A stretch of 64,000 bases of DNA. It comes from Vibrio tubiashii. Lineage in GTDB: Bacteria > Pseudomonadota > Gammaproteobacteria > Enterobacterales > Vibrionaceae. Every line of letters starts with the position of its first letter. Position 1 is the first letter of the stretch. The stretch spans positions 1,674,001 to 1,738,000 of the forward strand of contig NZ_CP117029.1 of NCBI RefSeq assembly GCF_028551255.1. The letters run 5' to 3'. Below, piece by piece: positions 17,758 to 25,985 of the stretch. The position numbers and the translations under genes were made by a program. The notes under the pieces were generated by a model. That model was not told where the DNA came from. It was given only the letters and a program-made list of their open reading frames with translations, and made no database searches.

Positions 17758-17964
17758 ATGGCCAACACGCTTATATGCCGCTCTTTTCAATCATTCATGG
17801 ATATTTGTGAAAATGACTTGGTAGAAGGCGCAAATGTTCACTGTACATTTCATCTACCCGAGCCGGAAATGATGCAAGATTTATTAACAAAGAAAGGAGG
17901 CTACCTACTTACCGCAACTCCATTCCTTCAACGCAAGGAATCAATCTCAACAATTTGCCTGTGA
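17758..17964 (+). CDS. Small protein of unknown function
   Basis: A 68-residue frame with a good AGGAG ribosome site eight bases before ATG, and its own rho-independent terminator 34 bases after the stop. No domain, membrane helix or signal peptide is evident (MANTLICRSFQSFMDICEND at the start). The signals at both ends suggest a real monocistronic gene or a small RNA with a short coding part. Function not recognised. Confidence 0.5.
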   Translation: MANTLICRSFQSFMDICENDLVEGANVHCTFHLPEPEMMQDLLTKKGGYLLTATPFLQRKESISTICL

Positions 17965-17997
17965 GGTGAGTTTCTTAGGCGACTCTCACTCTCTGTT

Positions 17998-18036
17998 CCG
18001 GCTTCATTCCTCCCAATTTTGGAGCCGGCTTTTTTA
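17998..18036 (+). terminator. Rho-independent terminator of the 68-residue gene
   Basis: CCGGCTTC pairs with GGAGCCGG (one G-U pair) across a 15-base loop, followed by C and seven T residues. It is a strong intrinsic terminator on the + strand. Confidence 0.8.
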
Positions 18037-18230
18037 CTCTTTTTTCATCAACTCCTCTACTTACTTTCCCCCTGACAAGACAATACAAACCCTTACAAAG
18101 CGATCGCTCTAAACACGCTATCATCGTGCTTCAGATCACATAACTACACCTAAAAATCACTAAATTACTCATTATTTACTGAACAATTAACATATTAATA
18201 ACTAAAAATAGCCCAACAAATTAACAACCA
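18037..18230. other. AT-rich spacer between terminator and inverted repeat
   Basis: No coding region is seen. A half-site resembling a CRP site (GTGCTTCAGATCACA, near 18128) is present. This stretch, or the repeat that follows, must hold the promoter for the ToxR-like pair at 18431, since the 37 bases after the repeat have no convincing promoter. Confidence 0.4.
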
Positions 18231-18393
18231 ATACCAACCGGGATAAATATGTGGGCAGCTAATTGCGCAGGCAAAATCGCTTAGAGCAAGGCATAGATTG
18301 CAGCTAGCTAGTTGGCCTACCTACAAAATCTATAACGAAGCTATCAGCGATTTTAACTAGCAAGAATGACCAGATATTTGGTCTGGTTGGTAT
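18231..18393. repeat. MITE-like imperfect inverted-repeat element
   Basis: The ends are complementary over about 27 bases: the left reads ATACCAACCGGGATAAATAT and the right end, on the opposite strand, ATACCAACCAGACCAAATAT. Inside, AAAATCGCTTAGAGC pairs with GCTATCAGCGATTTT, so most of the 163 bases can fold into one long hairpin. There is no coding capacity. I see no clear target-site duplication. Size and structure fit a miniature inverted-repeat element of the kind dispersed in vibrio genomes; copy number cannot be seen here. Confidence 0.65.
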
Positions 18394-18430
18394 CAGCTCC
18401 AACTATTTACACTTACAAAGGAGGCGCTCT

Positions 18431-19084
18431 ATGGCTACAAACGGGACGGAATGCTTCGATTTAAGAATCGGCAACTGTTTACTAAAAAGAAATGAATCTG
18501 GTGCTCAGATTCTATTGGACAATGAAAAATCGTTTTCTATCACTATTCCTGAAAGTAGTGTATTGAGACGATTAGTTGAGGAAGATGGTGAAGTGGTCAG
18601 CAGAGATGACTTAATCGTCGATGCTTGGGGACGCCCTGATATAATAGGTCCAAACTCTTTACCCGTTGCGATTACAAACCTTAGGAAAATCCTCGATCTT
18701 AATAACATTAAAATTACTAATGTTCCTAGAAAGGGCTATAGAATCGACCTTTCCGAAATTCAATGGGCTCAACCACAAGAACCTTCCTTACAAGAGACTG
18801 CGCTGCCTCCCCCAGACAATAAAGATACAAGCTTTCCGCCCCTTTACGAAACTTGGTGGGAAAGGGCTAAGCTAGCCATAGCTATCGGTGCCTTATTGTT
18901 TTGTCTCTACTCCGCCTTTTACATTGTATTCTCTTGGGTGCGTGTCGACTGCCAAAAATCAGGTAAAGCTACCCTATGTTCGATACAGGGGGACAGTGTC
19001 GACCCAACAATCGTCAATGGTAAAGAAGGGAGATTCTTTTATTCAAGTCAGAGCGGTTTAATGGAGGTCAAAGGCAATGGTTAA
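18431..19084 (+). CDS. ToxR-like membrane-anchored transcription regulator (VtrA/TcpP-like)
   Basis: A 217-residue protein with an N-terminal OmpR-type winged helix in the cytoplasm (about 1-110; LEFT-like SVLRRLVEEDGEVVSRDDLIVDAWGRPDIIGPNSLPVAITNLRKIL and VPRKGYRI). A proline-rich linker follows, then one membrane helix at about 147-170 and a short periplasmic tail of some 47 residues with two cysteines (C174, C183). It has no receiver domain, so control must come through the periplasm. It starts with a strong AGGAGG site and overlaps the next gene by eight bases. The layout matches co-component systems such as ToxR/ToxS, TcpP/TcpH and the bile-sensing VtrA/VtrC. The regulon is unknown. Confidence 0.75.
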   Translation: MATNGTECFDLRIGNCLLKRNESGAQILLDNEKSFSITIPESSVLRRLVEEDGEVVSRDDLIVDAWGRPDIIGPNSLPVAITNLRKILDLNNIKITNVPRKGYRIDLSEIQWAQPQEPSLQETALPPPDNKDTSFPPLYETWWERAKLAIAIGALLFCLYSAFYIVFSWVRVDCQKSGKATLCSIQGDSVDPTIVNGKEGRFFYSSQSGLMEVKGNG

Positions 19085-19544
19085 ACGCATTATTTTAATA
19101 GCGGTGACCGTCTTAGGATTGTTTGCATCTATTACGACTTACGCTTTCTTAAACGGCTCATCTTGCCAATATTCGATGACTCTGCATGTGCCTGATGATG
19201 ACAGAGATGTTTTTTTAACGTGCTATCGAGGAAAGGTAGTTGCACTACAAACCAAACAAGATGACAACGGTAACTACCTTTCTAAGTACAAAGTAGAAGC
19301 AAGACAACTTCGATTAGGCGAGCAAACCATCTATTTTGTCTACTCGCGCAAGATTTTAGTCGATGATAACAAGCAAGATGAAAATGATCATTTCAACCAG
19401 ATCTCATCAGGATACAAGTTCTTGTTCTATCGCTTAATCCGTGATGGCGACGATATCTATGTCTTCCAGTCGTTCCCTAGGTACTATGTCCATAAAGGAA
19501 CGATATCGGGTACATTAGATATTTGGGAAAAGTTTTTTAGCTAA
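19077..19544 (+). CDS. Periplasmic partner of the ToxR-like regulator (VtrC/ToxS-position protein)
   Basis: A 155-residue protein with an N-terminal membrane anchor or signal (about 4-25) and a periplasmic domain of about 130 residues. That domain is rich in beta strands (YSMTLHVPDD, VFLTCYRGKVVALQT, LRLGEQTIYFVYSRKILV, GYKFLFYRLIRDGDDIYVFQSF), compatible with the lipocalin-like barrel of VtrC. Cysteines at 30 and 49 could form a disulfide. It overlaps the regulator gene by eight bases, so translation is coupled. I infer that it forms a ligand-binding heterodimer with the regulator tail; no ligand can be read. Confidence 0.65.
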   Translation: MVKRIILIAVTVLGLFASITTYAFLNGSSCQYSMTLHVPDDDRDVFLTCYRGKVVALQTKQDDNGNYLSKYKVEARQLRLGEQTIYFVYSRKILVDDNKQDENDHFNQISSGYKFLFYRLIRDGDDIYVFQSFPRYYVHKGTISGTLDIWEKFFS

Positions 19545-19571
19545 CAACAGAACCATTAGCTACTAAAAATA

Positions 19572-19599
19572 CAAAGCGCCATCCATCGATGGCGCTTTG
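19572..19599. terminator. Bidirectional terminator between the ToxR-like pair and tnaA
   Basis: CAAAGCGCCATC, loop CATC, GATGGCGCTTTG: a perfect 12-base-pair stem with T-rich sequence on both sides, serving the converging genes. Confidence 0.85.
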
Positions 19600-19617
19600 T
19601 CATTTTAATACCCGAAA

Positions 19618-21084
19618 CTAATCTAGGATTCGAAACTCAGCATTAAAGTGTCTCAGAGCGGGTGGCTCATAGGTAAAGGTCAGCCCTTTAATCTTGTGAG
19701 CATTTTCCTTAATTTCTGTAAAGGCTTGAATCACATAATCAAGGTGAGCTTGAGTGTATGTCGCTCGGGGAACCGCTAGTCGCAAAAGTTCTGCCGGACA
19801 CGGTAATTGCTGTCCTGTTTTTGGATCGCGCCCTAGCAATAAAGAGCCAATTTCGGCACCTCGGATCCCCGCCACACGGTACAATTCACATGCCATTGCA
19901 TGACCGGGAAACTGGTCGGCTGGAATATGAGGCAATAAGTCACCCGCGTTGATAAATGCTGCATGCCCACCAGCCTGCTGACACTTGATACCGACTCTTT
20001 CAAGTCCATCGACTAAGTACTGAATCTGATCGATACGTGAAGATAACCACTCTTCTCGCATAGCGTCGTAGAGACCTACGGCTAAACGCTCCATCGCGCC
20101 TCCCTCTAACCCGCCATAGGTTGGAAAACCCTCTTGCAACACACATAAGGTGCGGCACTCTTGGAAGACATCGGAAAGCGTATAGTCTTTAAATGCTAGT
20201 AACCCCCCAATAGGCACCATCGCATCTTTTTTCGCTGACATGGACAGAATATCTGCATACTTGAAGCTTTCTTTGGTGATTTCTTCAATAGACCAGCATT
20301 CGTAACCTGGCTCTCGTTGCTTGATAAAAAACGCGTTCTCTGCAAATCGTGCACAGTCCATCACCACGGGAATGTCGTATGAGCTGGCTATCTCATACAC
20401 TTCTTTTAGATTTGCTAGTGACACAGGTTGTCCGCCCGCCGAGTTACATGTAATCGTGCTAACAACATAAGGCACGTTTTTGGGGCCAATTTCCTCGATG
20501 GCAAAGATCAATTTTTCGATATCAAAATTGCCTTTGAATGCAGACTTGACCGATGTATCGAAAGCCTCTTCGGTAGGCACATTAACCACTCGGCAGCCAT
20601 TACGCTGGGTATGCCCTTGAGTTGTGTCGAAAAAATAGTTTGAAACTGCGGCCATTTGTTCACGACATAAACCTTTTTCACGTTCTCGCTTAGCAATCAA
20701 TGCAGGAACATAGAGCTGTTCAGCTCCTCGACCTTGGTGAGTTGGAATAGTATGTTCGTAGTCGAAGATGTCTTTGACCGCATCTTTTAAAACGTAGTAG
20801 CTTCGGCTACCACTGTATGATTCATCCCCTTTCAGCATGGCTGCTTGCATACCTTGGGTAACAGAGCCCGTGCCACTGTCGGTCAGCAAATCAATAAACA
20901 CCTCGCTACTAGGAATTAAGAACGGATTATATCCATACTTTTCCAAAGCAGCTTCTCGTTCTTCACGCGTCGTATGTTTAACTGGCTCGACAACTCGAAT
21001 TCGATATGGCTCTGGCAAATAGCCCATACGAGTGTCGGCTTTATGGGTACAGTGCGAAGCACAGGAATTTGGATTAGTAGTCAT
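19618..21084 (-). CDS. tnaA: Tryptophanase (L-tryptophan indole-lyase)
   Basis: A 488-residue PLP enzyme cleaving tryptophan to indole, pyruvate and ammonia. It is close to E. coli TnaA throughout: [65 protein letters not shown], and the PLP-lysine region [14 protein letters not shown]. Tyrosine phenol-lyase differs at these motifs. It has an extra N-terminal segment of about 20 residues with cysteines and histidines ([20 protein letters not shown]). No tryptophan codon occurs in short upstream frames, so a TnaC-type leader is not evident. The aromatic permease lies four genes away at 24558 rather than directly downstream. Confidence 0.93.
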   Translation of the reverse strand: MTTNPNSCASHCTHKADTRMGYLPEPYRIRVVEPVKHTTREEREAALEKYGYNPFLIPSSEVFIDLLTDSGTGSVTQGMQAAMLKGDESYSGSRSYYVLKDAVKDIFDYEHTIPTHQGRGAEQLYVPALIAKREREKGLCREQMAAVSNYFFDTTQGHTQRNGCRVVNVPTEEAFDTSVKSAFKGNFDIEKLIFAIEEIGPKNVPYVVSTITCNSAGGQPVSLANLKEVYEIASSYDIPVVMDCARFAENAFFIKQREPGYECWSIEEITKESFKYADILSMSAKKDAMVPIGGLLAFKDYTLSDVFQECRTLCVLQEGFPTYGGLEGGAMERLAVGLYDAMREEWLSSRIDQIQYLVDGLERVGIKCQQAGGHAAFINAGDLLPHIPADQFPGHAMACELYRVAGIRGAEIGSLLLGRDPKTGQQLPCPAELLRLAVPRATYTQAHLDYVIQAFTEIKENAHKIKGLTFTYEPPALRHFNAEFRILD

Positions 21085-21254
21085 AGTTTTTCACCTTCAA
21101 TTTTATCTATGATTTGTAAAACGGACTAAGTTGCATATACGAGTCCGCTACGACAGAACATAGAGTCGGGTGAAAGAACCAATGAGTAAGTTATGGATAA
21201 ATAATCGTCAAAATCCCCTTCCTTAAGACAATGACTGAAACCAATCTCAGTAAA

Positions 21255-21277
21255 AAGCCTGACATGAGTCAGGCTTA
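21255..21277 (-). terminator. Rho-independent terminator of the DUF535 gene
   Basis: On the minus strand: AAGCCTGAC, loop TCAT, GTCAGGCTT followed by TTT. It lies 35 bases after the stop of the gene at 21311. Confidence 0.82.
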
Positions 21278-21310
21278 ATCTTTGTTCATATGTCACTTCG
21301 CTAAGTGTCT

Positions 21311-22216
21311 TTAAAGCTCACTCAAACGCGTTTTGACCACATCTTGTGTTTCCTCAATCCAAGCATAGCGTTTGGTGTACAAACGACGTTTCGTTTTCTT
21401 AAGTGTACTCGGATCTTTGCGCGGTGGCTGAAGTGGGATCTTGTACATAAACTTCGAGACTTGTTCACCGCCATACTCGGTCCACAATTCAGCGTAATTG
21501 TAGGTCACACTTGAACGCTTCGAACCTGTGTATCTCAATGCTTGATAGATATGCCCTTTGTTTGTAATACCGAAAACATTGTCTACTTGCCATTCGCGAG
21601 CAAGCATCAGCAAAACTTCAAGCATTAACGCTTTTGGACGTAAACCATGAATACCGCGAGTCAGTGACTTAATGATCTCTCCTCGATCACTAATATGGTC
21701 CCCAGGTCCTTGTAGTGCACCAATGTGGATTTCTCTGCGTGGCGTGGTCGATAGATTAAACGCCAACGTAAACAGATCGCGGTTTTTCTCATCTGTCAGT
21801 TTTAGTGCCAATGAGCCTTCTCTTTCAGGCCCTGCGCACAACAGCAGCTTACAATCCATAATTTCAGCAAGAAGCCAACCTTCATTGGAGTAAAAGTCTA
21901 AGAATCCTCGACCATACATTTCATGGAGGATTTTAAAATGCTCATAGATTTTCTTCGCGCGCTGTTCTGGGCGCCAGTTCAAGCAAACATAAGGTTTAAG
22001 AGGCTTTTCGAGCAATCGCGGGTTAACGTCCGTAATGGTTTTTAGATCGGGCTGAGCAAAGAGTTCTTGCATCTGTTTTAAGACGCCTGGTTTAAGCAAC
22101 GACCATAAGCAAAAACGCGCGTTATAGCGTAGCTTTTTAAGCCCATGAATATCCGGATATACGGCTTCAGCGACTTTAGGAAGCGACAAAACAAAATTAA
22201 GGTAGTTGGCTGACAT
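21311..22216 (-). CDS. VirK/YbjX family protein (DUF535)
   Basis: A 301-residue soluble protein of the VirK/YbjX family, recognised from segments such as YVCLNWRPEQRAKKIYEHFKIL, GPEREGSLALKLTDEKNRDLFTLAF, IHIGALQGPG and GLRPKALMLEVLLMLAREW. In enterics these genes are tied to virulence and cationic-peptide resistance, often under PhoPQ control; the molecular function is unsettled. Upstream (22331-22359) lie three 11-bp-phased repeats next to a two-component system, suggesting direct control by it. Confidence 0.85.
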   Translation of the reverse strand: MSANYLNFVLSLPKVAEAVYPDIHGLKKLRYNARFCLWSLLKPGVLKQMQELFAQPDLKTITDVNPRLLEKPLKPYVCLNWRPEQRAKKIYEHFKILHEMYGRGFLDFYSNEGWLLAEIMDCKLLLCAGPEREGSLALKLTDEKNRDLFTLAFNLSTTPRREIHIGALQGPGDHISDRGEIIKSLTRGIHGLRPKALMLEVLLMLAREWQVDNVFGITNKGHIYQALRYTGSKRSSVTYNYAELWTEYGGEQVSKFMYKIPLQPPRKDPSTLKKTKRRLYTKRYAWIEETQDVVKTRLSEL

Positions 22217-22330
22217 AGAGAACTCTCGATTTTCTGTATGGGACTTTGCTCTTAAAGTCGTTGCCTTTTAATTGGTTAGGCAAGCGATAGTGCACAGTGT
22301 ACAAAATCAGAAAAATGAGATGTAGATCTA

Positions 22331-22359
22331 CTTTGTCGCGACTTTGTCACGCCTTTGTC
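22331..22359. promoter_or_regulatory. Triple CTTTGTC direct repeat, likely response-regulator operator
   Basis: CTTTGTC occurs at 22331, 22342 and 22353, exactly 11 bases apart (GACAAAG on the minus strand). One-helical-turn spacing of direct repeats is typical of OmpR/PhoB-family binding sites. It lies between the kinase stop and the DUF535 gene, about 115-145 bases upstream of the DUF535 start codon. Confidence 0.65.
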
Positions 22360-22367
22360 AGCCTCGA

Positions 22368-23654
22368 TTACAATTTAGGGAATGTCAGGGTGAATTGAGC
22401 GCCACCCAAGGTGCTTTGACCGACTTCAACAGTGCCTTGGTGCCGTTTAACGATTAGGTCAACAATCGCAAGCCCCAAGCCAAATCCACTGTTTTCTTTG
22501 TTTCTTGACGCGTCAGCACTGTAAAATGGCTGGAAAATTGATGACCAATGCTCAGAAGGAATGCCGTTACCATCATCTTCTACTATGAGCACTAGGTGTC
22601 CATCAGACTCTTTTACGCTTAGCTGCACTTGATCTTTCGCATACTTAACAGCGTTCGAGAGCAAGTTCACCACTCCGCGCTTTAACAATGAACGATCCGC
22701 ACACAGCTCTACATTGCTTTCGATATCAAGGGCAATATTAATATCACGGCTGTTTGGTAAGCGCTGAACAACTTCAGGTAGAAAACGATTCAAATTAAGC
22801 TGCTCTAGACTCAGCTCGGTTTCAGGACGTTCCATCTTAGCGAAATACAGTAGCTCATCGACCATTCGCTCCATTTCTTCGGTATCTTCAATGATGCTCG
22901 CTATTTTGTCATGCTGCTCTTTAGACAAGTTCTGGTCTTGCAACATTTCAGCTTGCCATTGAATTCTAAAAATTGGCGTTCGCAGATCATGGGCAACCGC
23001 ATTGGTTAGGAAACGGTTACTTGCAATAAGGTTAGAAATCTTATCTGCCATGTAGTTGAAGCTCGTATTCAATCTACCGACAGAATCTCTGCCTTTAGTC
23101 GGAGCCCTAACGTTGAAATCACCCTGAGCAAACTTAACCGTCGCATTTTCCAGTAACCGCACTCTACGGCTTAAGAACAAAATCAAACACAGTGAGTAGA
23201 CAAAGAAGCCGCCGAGAATGAAGCCCCAAACAATATCATCATCAAATTCAATTGCTTGGCGTAACTCGGTTTGAAAATCTGGTGAGATGTAGTAAATCTC
23301 GTTGGGCTCTAACAGCTTAAACCAAAAATGTCTTTCTTCATCAAAATAGATATTGAGATTTGATTGGTCTTGGGCGAAAAAATTGGTGACGTCTTTAGGT
23401 GCTTCTGATGAGCTAACAATGAATAAAGTTTTGGCTGTTTTTTCTGCGACGCGTTCCATGGTATCAATAGCCGCTTCTTTACCTTGGTTTTGGTAAATAG
23501 TCAGCACCATATCCCTGAACGCTTCGCCTTCTCTTTCCTGCAGTACATAGTCATAATCTGGATTGAGTTCATAGATAATGTACTCATACGCAAAAATACT
23601 TAATGTAAATAAGATCAATAAACCGATAAACGATTCCAAGTAAATTCTGCGCAT
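22368..23654 (-). CDS. Sensor histidine kinase, RstB-like
   Basis: A membrane kinase of about 428 residues. Helix 1 is at the N terminus (YLESFIGLLILFTLSIFAYEYII), followed by a periplasmic domain of about 120 residues and a second helix (VWGFILGGFFVYSLCLILFL). Then come HAMP, the phospho-acceptor NAVAHDLRTPIFRIQWQAEML, and HATPase with NLLSNAVKYA and GFGLGLAIVDLI. HAMP and catalytic parts resemble E. coli RstB. I chose ATG 23654 (GAGGG just upstream); a TTG at 23690 would overlap the regulator gene. It forms an operon with the regulator. Confidence 0.82.
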   Translation of the reverse strand: MRRIYLESFIGLLILFTLSIFAYEYIIYELNPDYDYVLQEREGEAFRDMVLTIYQNQGKEAAIDTMERVAEKTAKTLFIVSSSEAPKDVTNFFAQDQSNLNIYFDEERHFWFKLLEPNEIYYISPDFQTELRQAIEFDDDIVWGFILGGFFVYSLCLILFLSRRVRLLENATVKFAQGDFNVRAPTKGRDSVGRLNTSFNYMADKISNLIASNRFLTNAVAHDLRTPIFRIQWQAEMLQDQNLSKEQHDKIASIIEDTEEMERMVDELLYFAKMERPETELSLEQLNLNRFLPEVVQRLPNSRDINIALDIESNVELCADRSLLKRGVVNLLSNAVKYAKDQVQLSVKESDGHLVLIVEDDGNGIPSEHWSSIFQPFYSADASRNKENSGFGLGLAIVDLIVKRHQGTVEVGQSTLGGAQFTLTFPKL

Positions 23655-23683
23655 ATACCCTCTTAGATTAAGTTCGTCGACTA

Positions 23684-24403
23684 TTACCAAGTATCTGGGA
23701 CAAACAAATACCCTTTTCCTCTGACAGTAATGATGCGTTTTGGTGTTGCAGATGTGTCACCGAGTTTCTTACGCAAACTCACAATCTTGTTGTCGACGGT
23801 TCTATCTAGACCATCATACTCAATGCCTCTCAACGTCTTGGTCAGTTGATCCCGAGACAAGACTTCGTCAGGAGAACAGGCCAAAGCCCATAGTAAGTCA
23901 AACTCACTATCAGACATTGAAACCACCTCGCCTGCCAGTTCGCAAACTTTACGTGCATCATTAAGCTTCAATTGACCAAACTCTAGCACTTTCGAATTAG
24001 CTGCTTGCGGGATCGATTGAGTACTCGCCTCAACTCTTCTTAACAACATTCTCATCCGAGCGAGCAAAACTCGCGGTTTAATCGGCTTTGTTACAAAGTC
24101 ATCTGCGCCAATTTCTAGTGCTGCGACATGATCATAATCGTCATCACTGGCTGTCAGCATAAGCACTTTACCTGAGTAGCTTGGACGAATCTGTCTACAA
24201 ATTGTCAGCCCATCAACACCGGGGAGCATAAGATCGAGGAGAACAATATCAGGCTGATTTTCAACAATGGCATCAATGGCACTTTCACCTTCTTCAAAAG
24301 TCGTAACACTGAACTCTTGAGAGACAAAATATTCACACAGCATTTGTCGAAGCTTAGGGTCATCTTCAACGATAAAGAGCGTCTGATTAGCGGAATTTGG
24401 CAT
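23684..24403 (-). CDS. OmpR-family response regulator, RstA-like
   Basis: A 239-residue regulator. The receiver has FIVEDDPKLRQML, acceptor Asp in DIVLLDLMLPGVDG and DDFVTKPIKPRVLLARMRM. The C-terminal winged helix has DSEFDLLWALACSPDEVLSRDQLTKTLRGIEYDGLDRTVDNKIVSLRKKLGD and TVRGKGYLFVPDTW, with RstA-like RGIEYDGLDRT wording. It is the likely protein bound to the CTTTGTC repeats at 22331-22359; this is inferred from proximity. Confidence 0.85.
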   Translation of the reverse strand: MPNSANQTLFIVEDDPKLRQMLCEYFVSQEFSVTTFEEGESAIDAIVENQPDIVLLDLMLPGVDGLTICRQIRPSYSGKVLMLTASDDDYDHVAALEIGADDFVTKPIKPRVLLARMRMLLRRVEASTQSIPQAANSKVLEFGQLKLNDARKVCELAGEVVSMSDSEFDLLWALACSPDEVLSRDQLTKTLRGIEYDGLDRTVDNKIVSLRKKLGDTSATPKRIITVRGKGYLFVPDTW

Positions 24404-24557
24404 ATAAACTAAAGCATTGCATGACTAACATGAGAGTAATTCTAGCGTATTCGCCATCCCATTTCTGCAACAGAAACTGAATCAAAATCGCGACGAAGAC
24501 AAAAAGGTCGAAGTAATACCGGTTTTATGATCACTTCGACTTCACCTTAGAGTCCCA

Positions 24558-25820
24558 TCAGCCTAAAAACTTGGGCAATGAATCCGTTAAGGTCATGATG
24601 TGAATGATGATGACACTGACACCAAACACTCCAACGACAACAAGCGACCACTTTCCTCCAATGGCTCTGTAGTCGTTGTGGCTAGAAAGCAAATTGTCTG
24701 CCTTATTCAGATTGCTTTGCCTAGATTTTCGGACTAACAATGCTGGAATGATGCATGCCCAAATCGCCGCCGCTGATGCCGCAAAACCAATTGCGACGAG
24801 AAAGCCAAAGGGAAGTAACAATGAAAATATGAGTGGTGGTAAAAAGGTCACTGACCAAGTTTTTAATCGGCCTCTCTTGTTATCTTTAAAATTGAAAACG
24901 TCCGCTAAAAAATCGAATACCCCAAGCCCGACACCAACGAAACTGGATAAAATTGCAGCTGCAGAGAAAGCATTAATGACATTAGAGACAAAGTCTGTCT
25001 GTATTACACTACTTAAGCTGCTGAGTAAGACATTGATATCGCCGTCCTTTTCAATTATTTCGCCAAAGTGCATTCTTGGTAGATTACCATAGATACTTAC
25101 CAGCCAAACTGCATAAATAAAAAAGGCAATTGTCGTACCTCCAACAATTGCCTTTTGCGCTTTCCGTTCATCCATGTAGTAATCCCGCATGGTCGAAACG
25201 GCATGATGATAACCAAATGAGGCCAATGCTACAGGAACCAAAGCAAACATAAACTTACTTTGCTCCAGATTGACATCTCTCCACATTTCACTCAGGTCGA
25301 TGTTAAACACTAGCCCAGTAATACCAAACACGAAGCTAGCAACCATAAACAGCATTAAAACGATTGAAAACTTGTCAACAACCCGAGTTGAATGCCAGAC
25401 AAAAAAAGAAAATACAGCGACAAACAAAATAGAAGCAAGCTTAGGGTTTAATCCCATGTACTGATTTATTATTAGGCCCGATGAAGTTATATAGGCATAA
25501 AGCAAAATGCCCCCAACAAAATAGATCATTATGTTGTTGAAGCAGCTGACTGGTTTACCTAACATATCCGTTGTTATCGAATCAAAAGATGATTTATAGG
25601 GATAGTTTTTTAACACTTCCAATAGAAAGCATCCACTTAGTGTCATTATTAGCATGGTCATCGCCAATATAAGCAAGGTCCAAGCTATCCATGCACCTGC
25701 ACCTGCGCTTGGTAAACCAAGCATTCCTGCTCCAACACATACGCATGCAATGATGCACGACCCACCAAGAGTCGAAGGCGATTTTGTCGTTAGAGAATGA
25801 TTCTGTTTCACATTATCCAT
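24558..25820 (-). CDS. Aromatic amino acid permease (Mtr/TnaB/TyrP, HAAAP family)
   Basis: A 420-residue inner-membrane protein with about eleven helices. The family opening is GGSCIIACVCVGAGMLGLPSAGAGAWIAW; ALVPVALASFGYHHAVSTMRDYY is the conserved SFGFHxxIPSL-equivalent region. It imports tryptophan or tyrosine by proton symport. With tnaA nearby, tryptophan uptake for indole production is the likely job, though the two genes are not contiguous and the substrate is not proven. Confidence 0.85.
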   Translation of the reverse strand: MDNVKQNHSLTTKSPSTLGGSCIIACVCVGAGMLGLPSAGAGAWIAWTLLILAMTMLIMTLSGCFLLEVLKNYPYKSSFDSITTDMLGKPVSCFNNIMIYFVGGILLYAYITSSGLIINQYMGLNPKLASILFVAVFSFFVWHSTRVVDKFSIVLMLFMVASFVFGITGLVFNIDLSEMWRDVNLEQSKFMFALVPVALASFGYHHAVSTMRDYYMDERKAQKAIVGGTTIAFFIYAVWLVSIYGNLPRMHFGEIIEKDGDINVLLSSLSSVIQTDFVSNVINAFSAAAILSSFVGVGLGVFDFLADVFNFKDNKRGRLKTWSVTFLPPLIFSLLLPFGFLVAIGFAASAAAIWACIIPALLVRKSRQSNLNKADNLLSSHNDYRAIGGKWSLVVVGVFGVSVIIIHIMTLTDSLPKFLG

Positions 25821-25985
25821 ATGTAATAGACCTTTATATTTATAGGGTTCACCAATCGCTCTTTTTGCTAAATATAATCTTTTAACGTATAAAAAAGCGC
25901 CAGAGCCGTAACCCTAGCGCCAATTATTACAATAATTTAATAAATAGTTTTAAATTAACATTCTACGAATTATAAAATATTATGT

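Noticed and set aside
21085..21254. Possible TnaC-type leader peptide before tnaA
   Set aside because: No short frame in this stretch contains a tryptophan codon, so a classical TnaC cannot be supported.
22331..22359. Short CRISPR-like repetition
   Set aside because: Units are 7 bases at 11-base spacing without spacers of CRISPR size; it fits a response-regulator operator. No CRISPR array is seen anywhere in the window.
24676..25092. 138-residue frame on the + strand opposite the aromatic permease
   Set aside because: Antisense to a clear membrane protein gene, no start signal, no recognisable domain.
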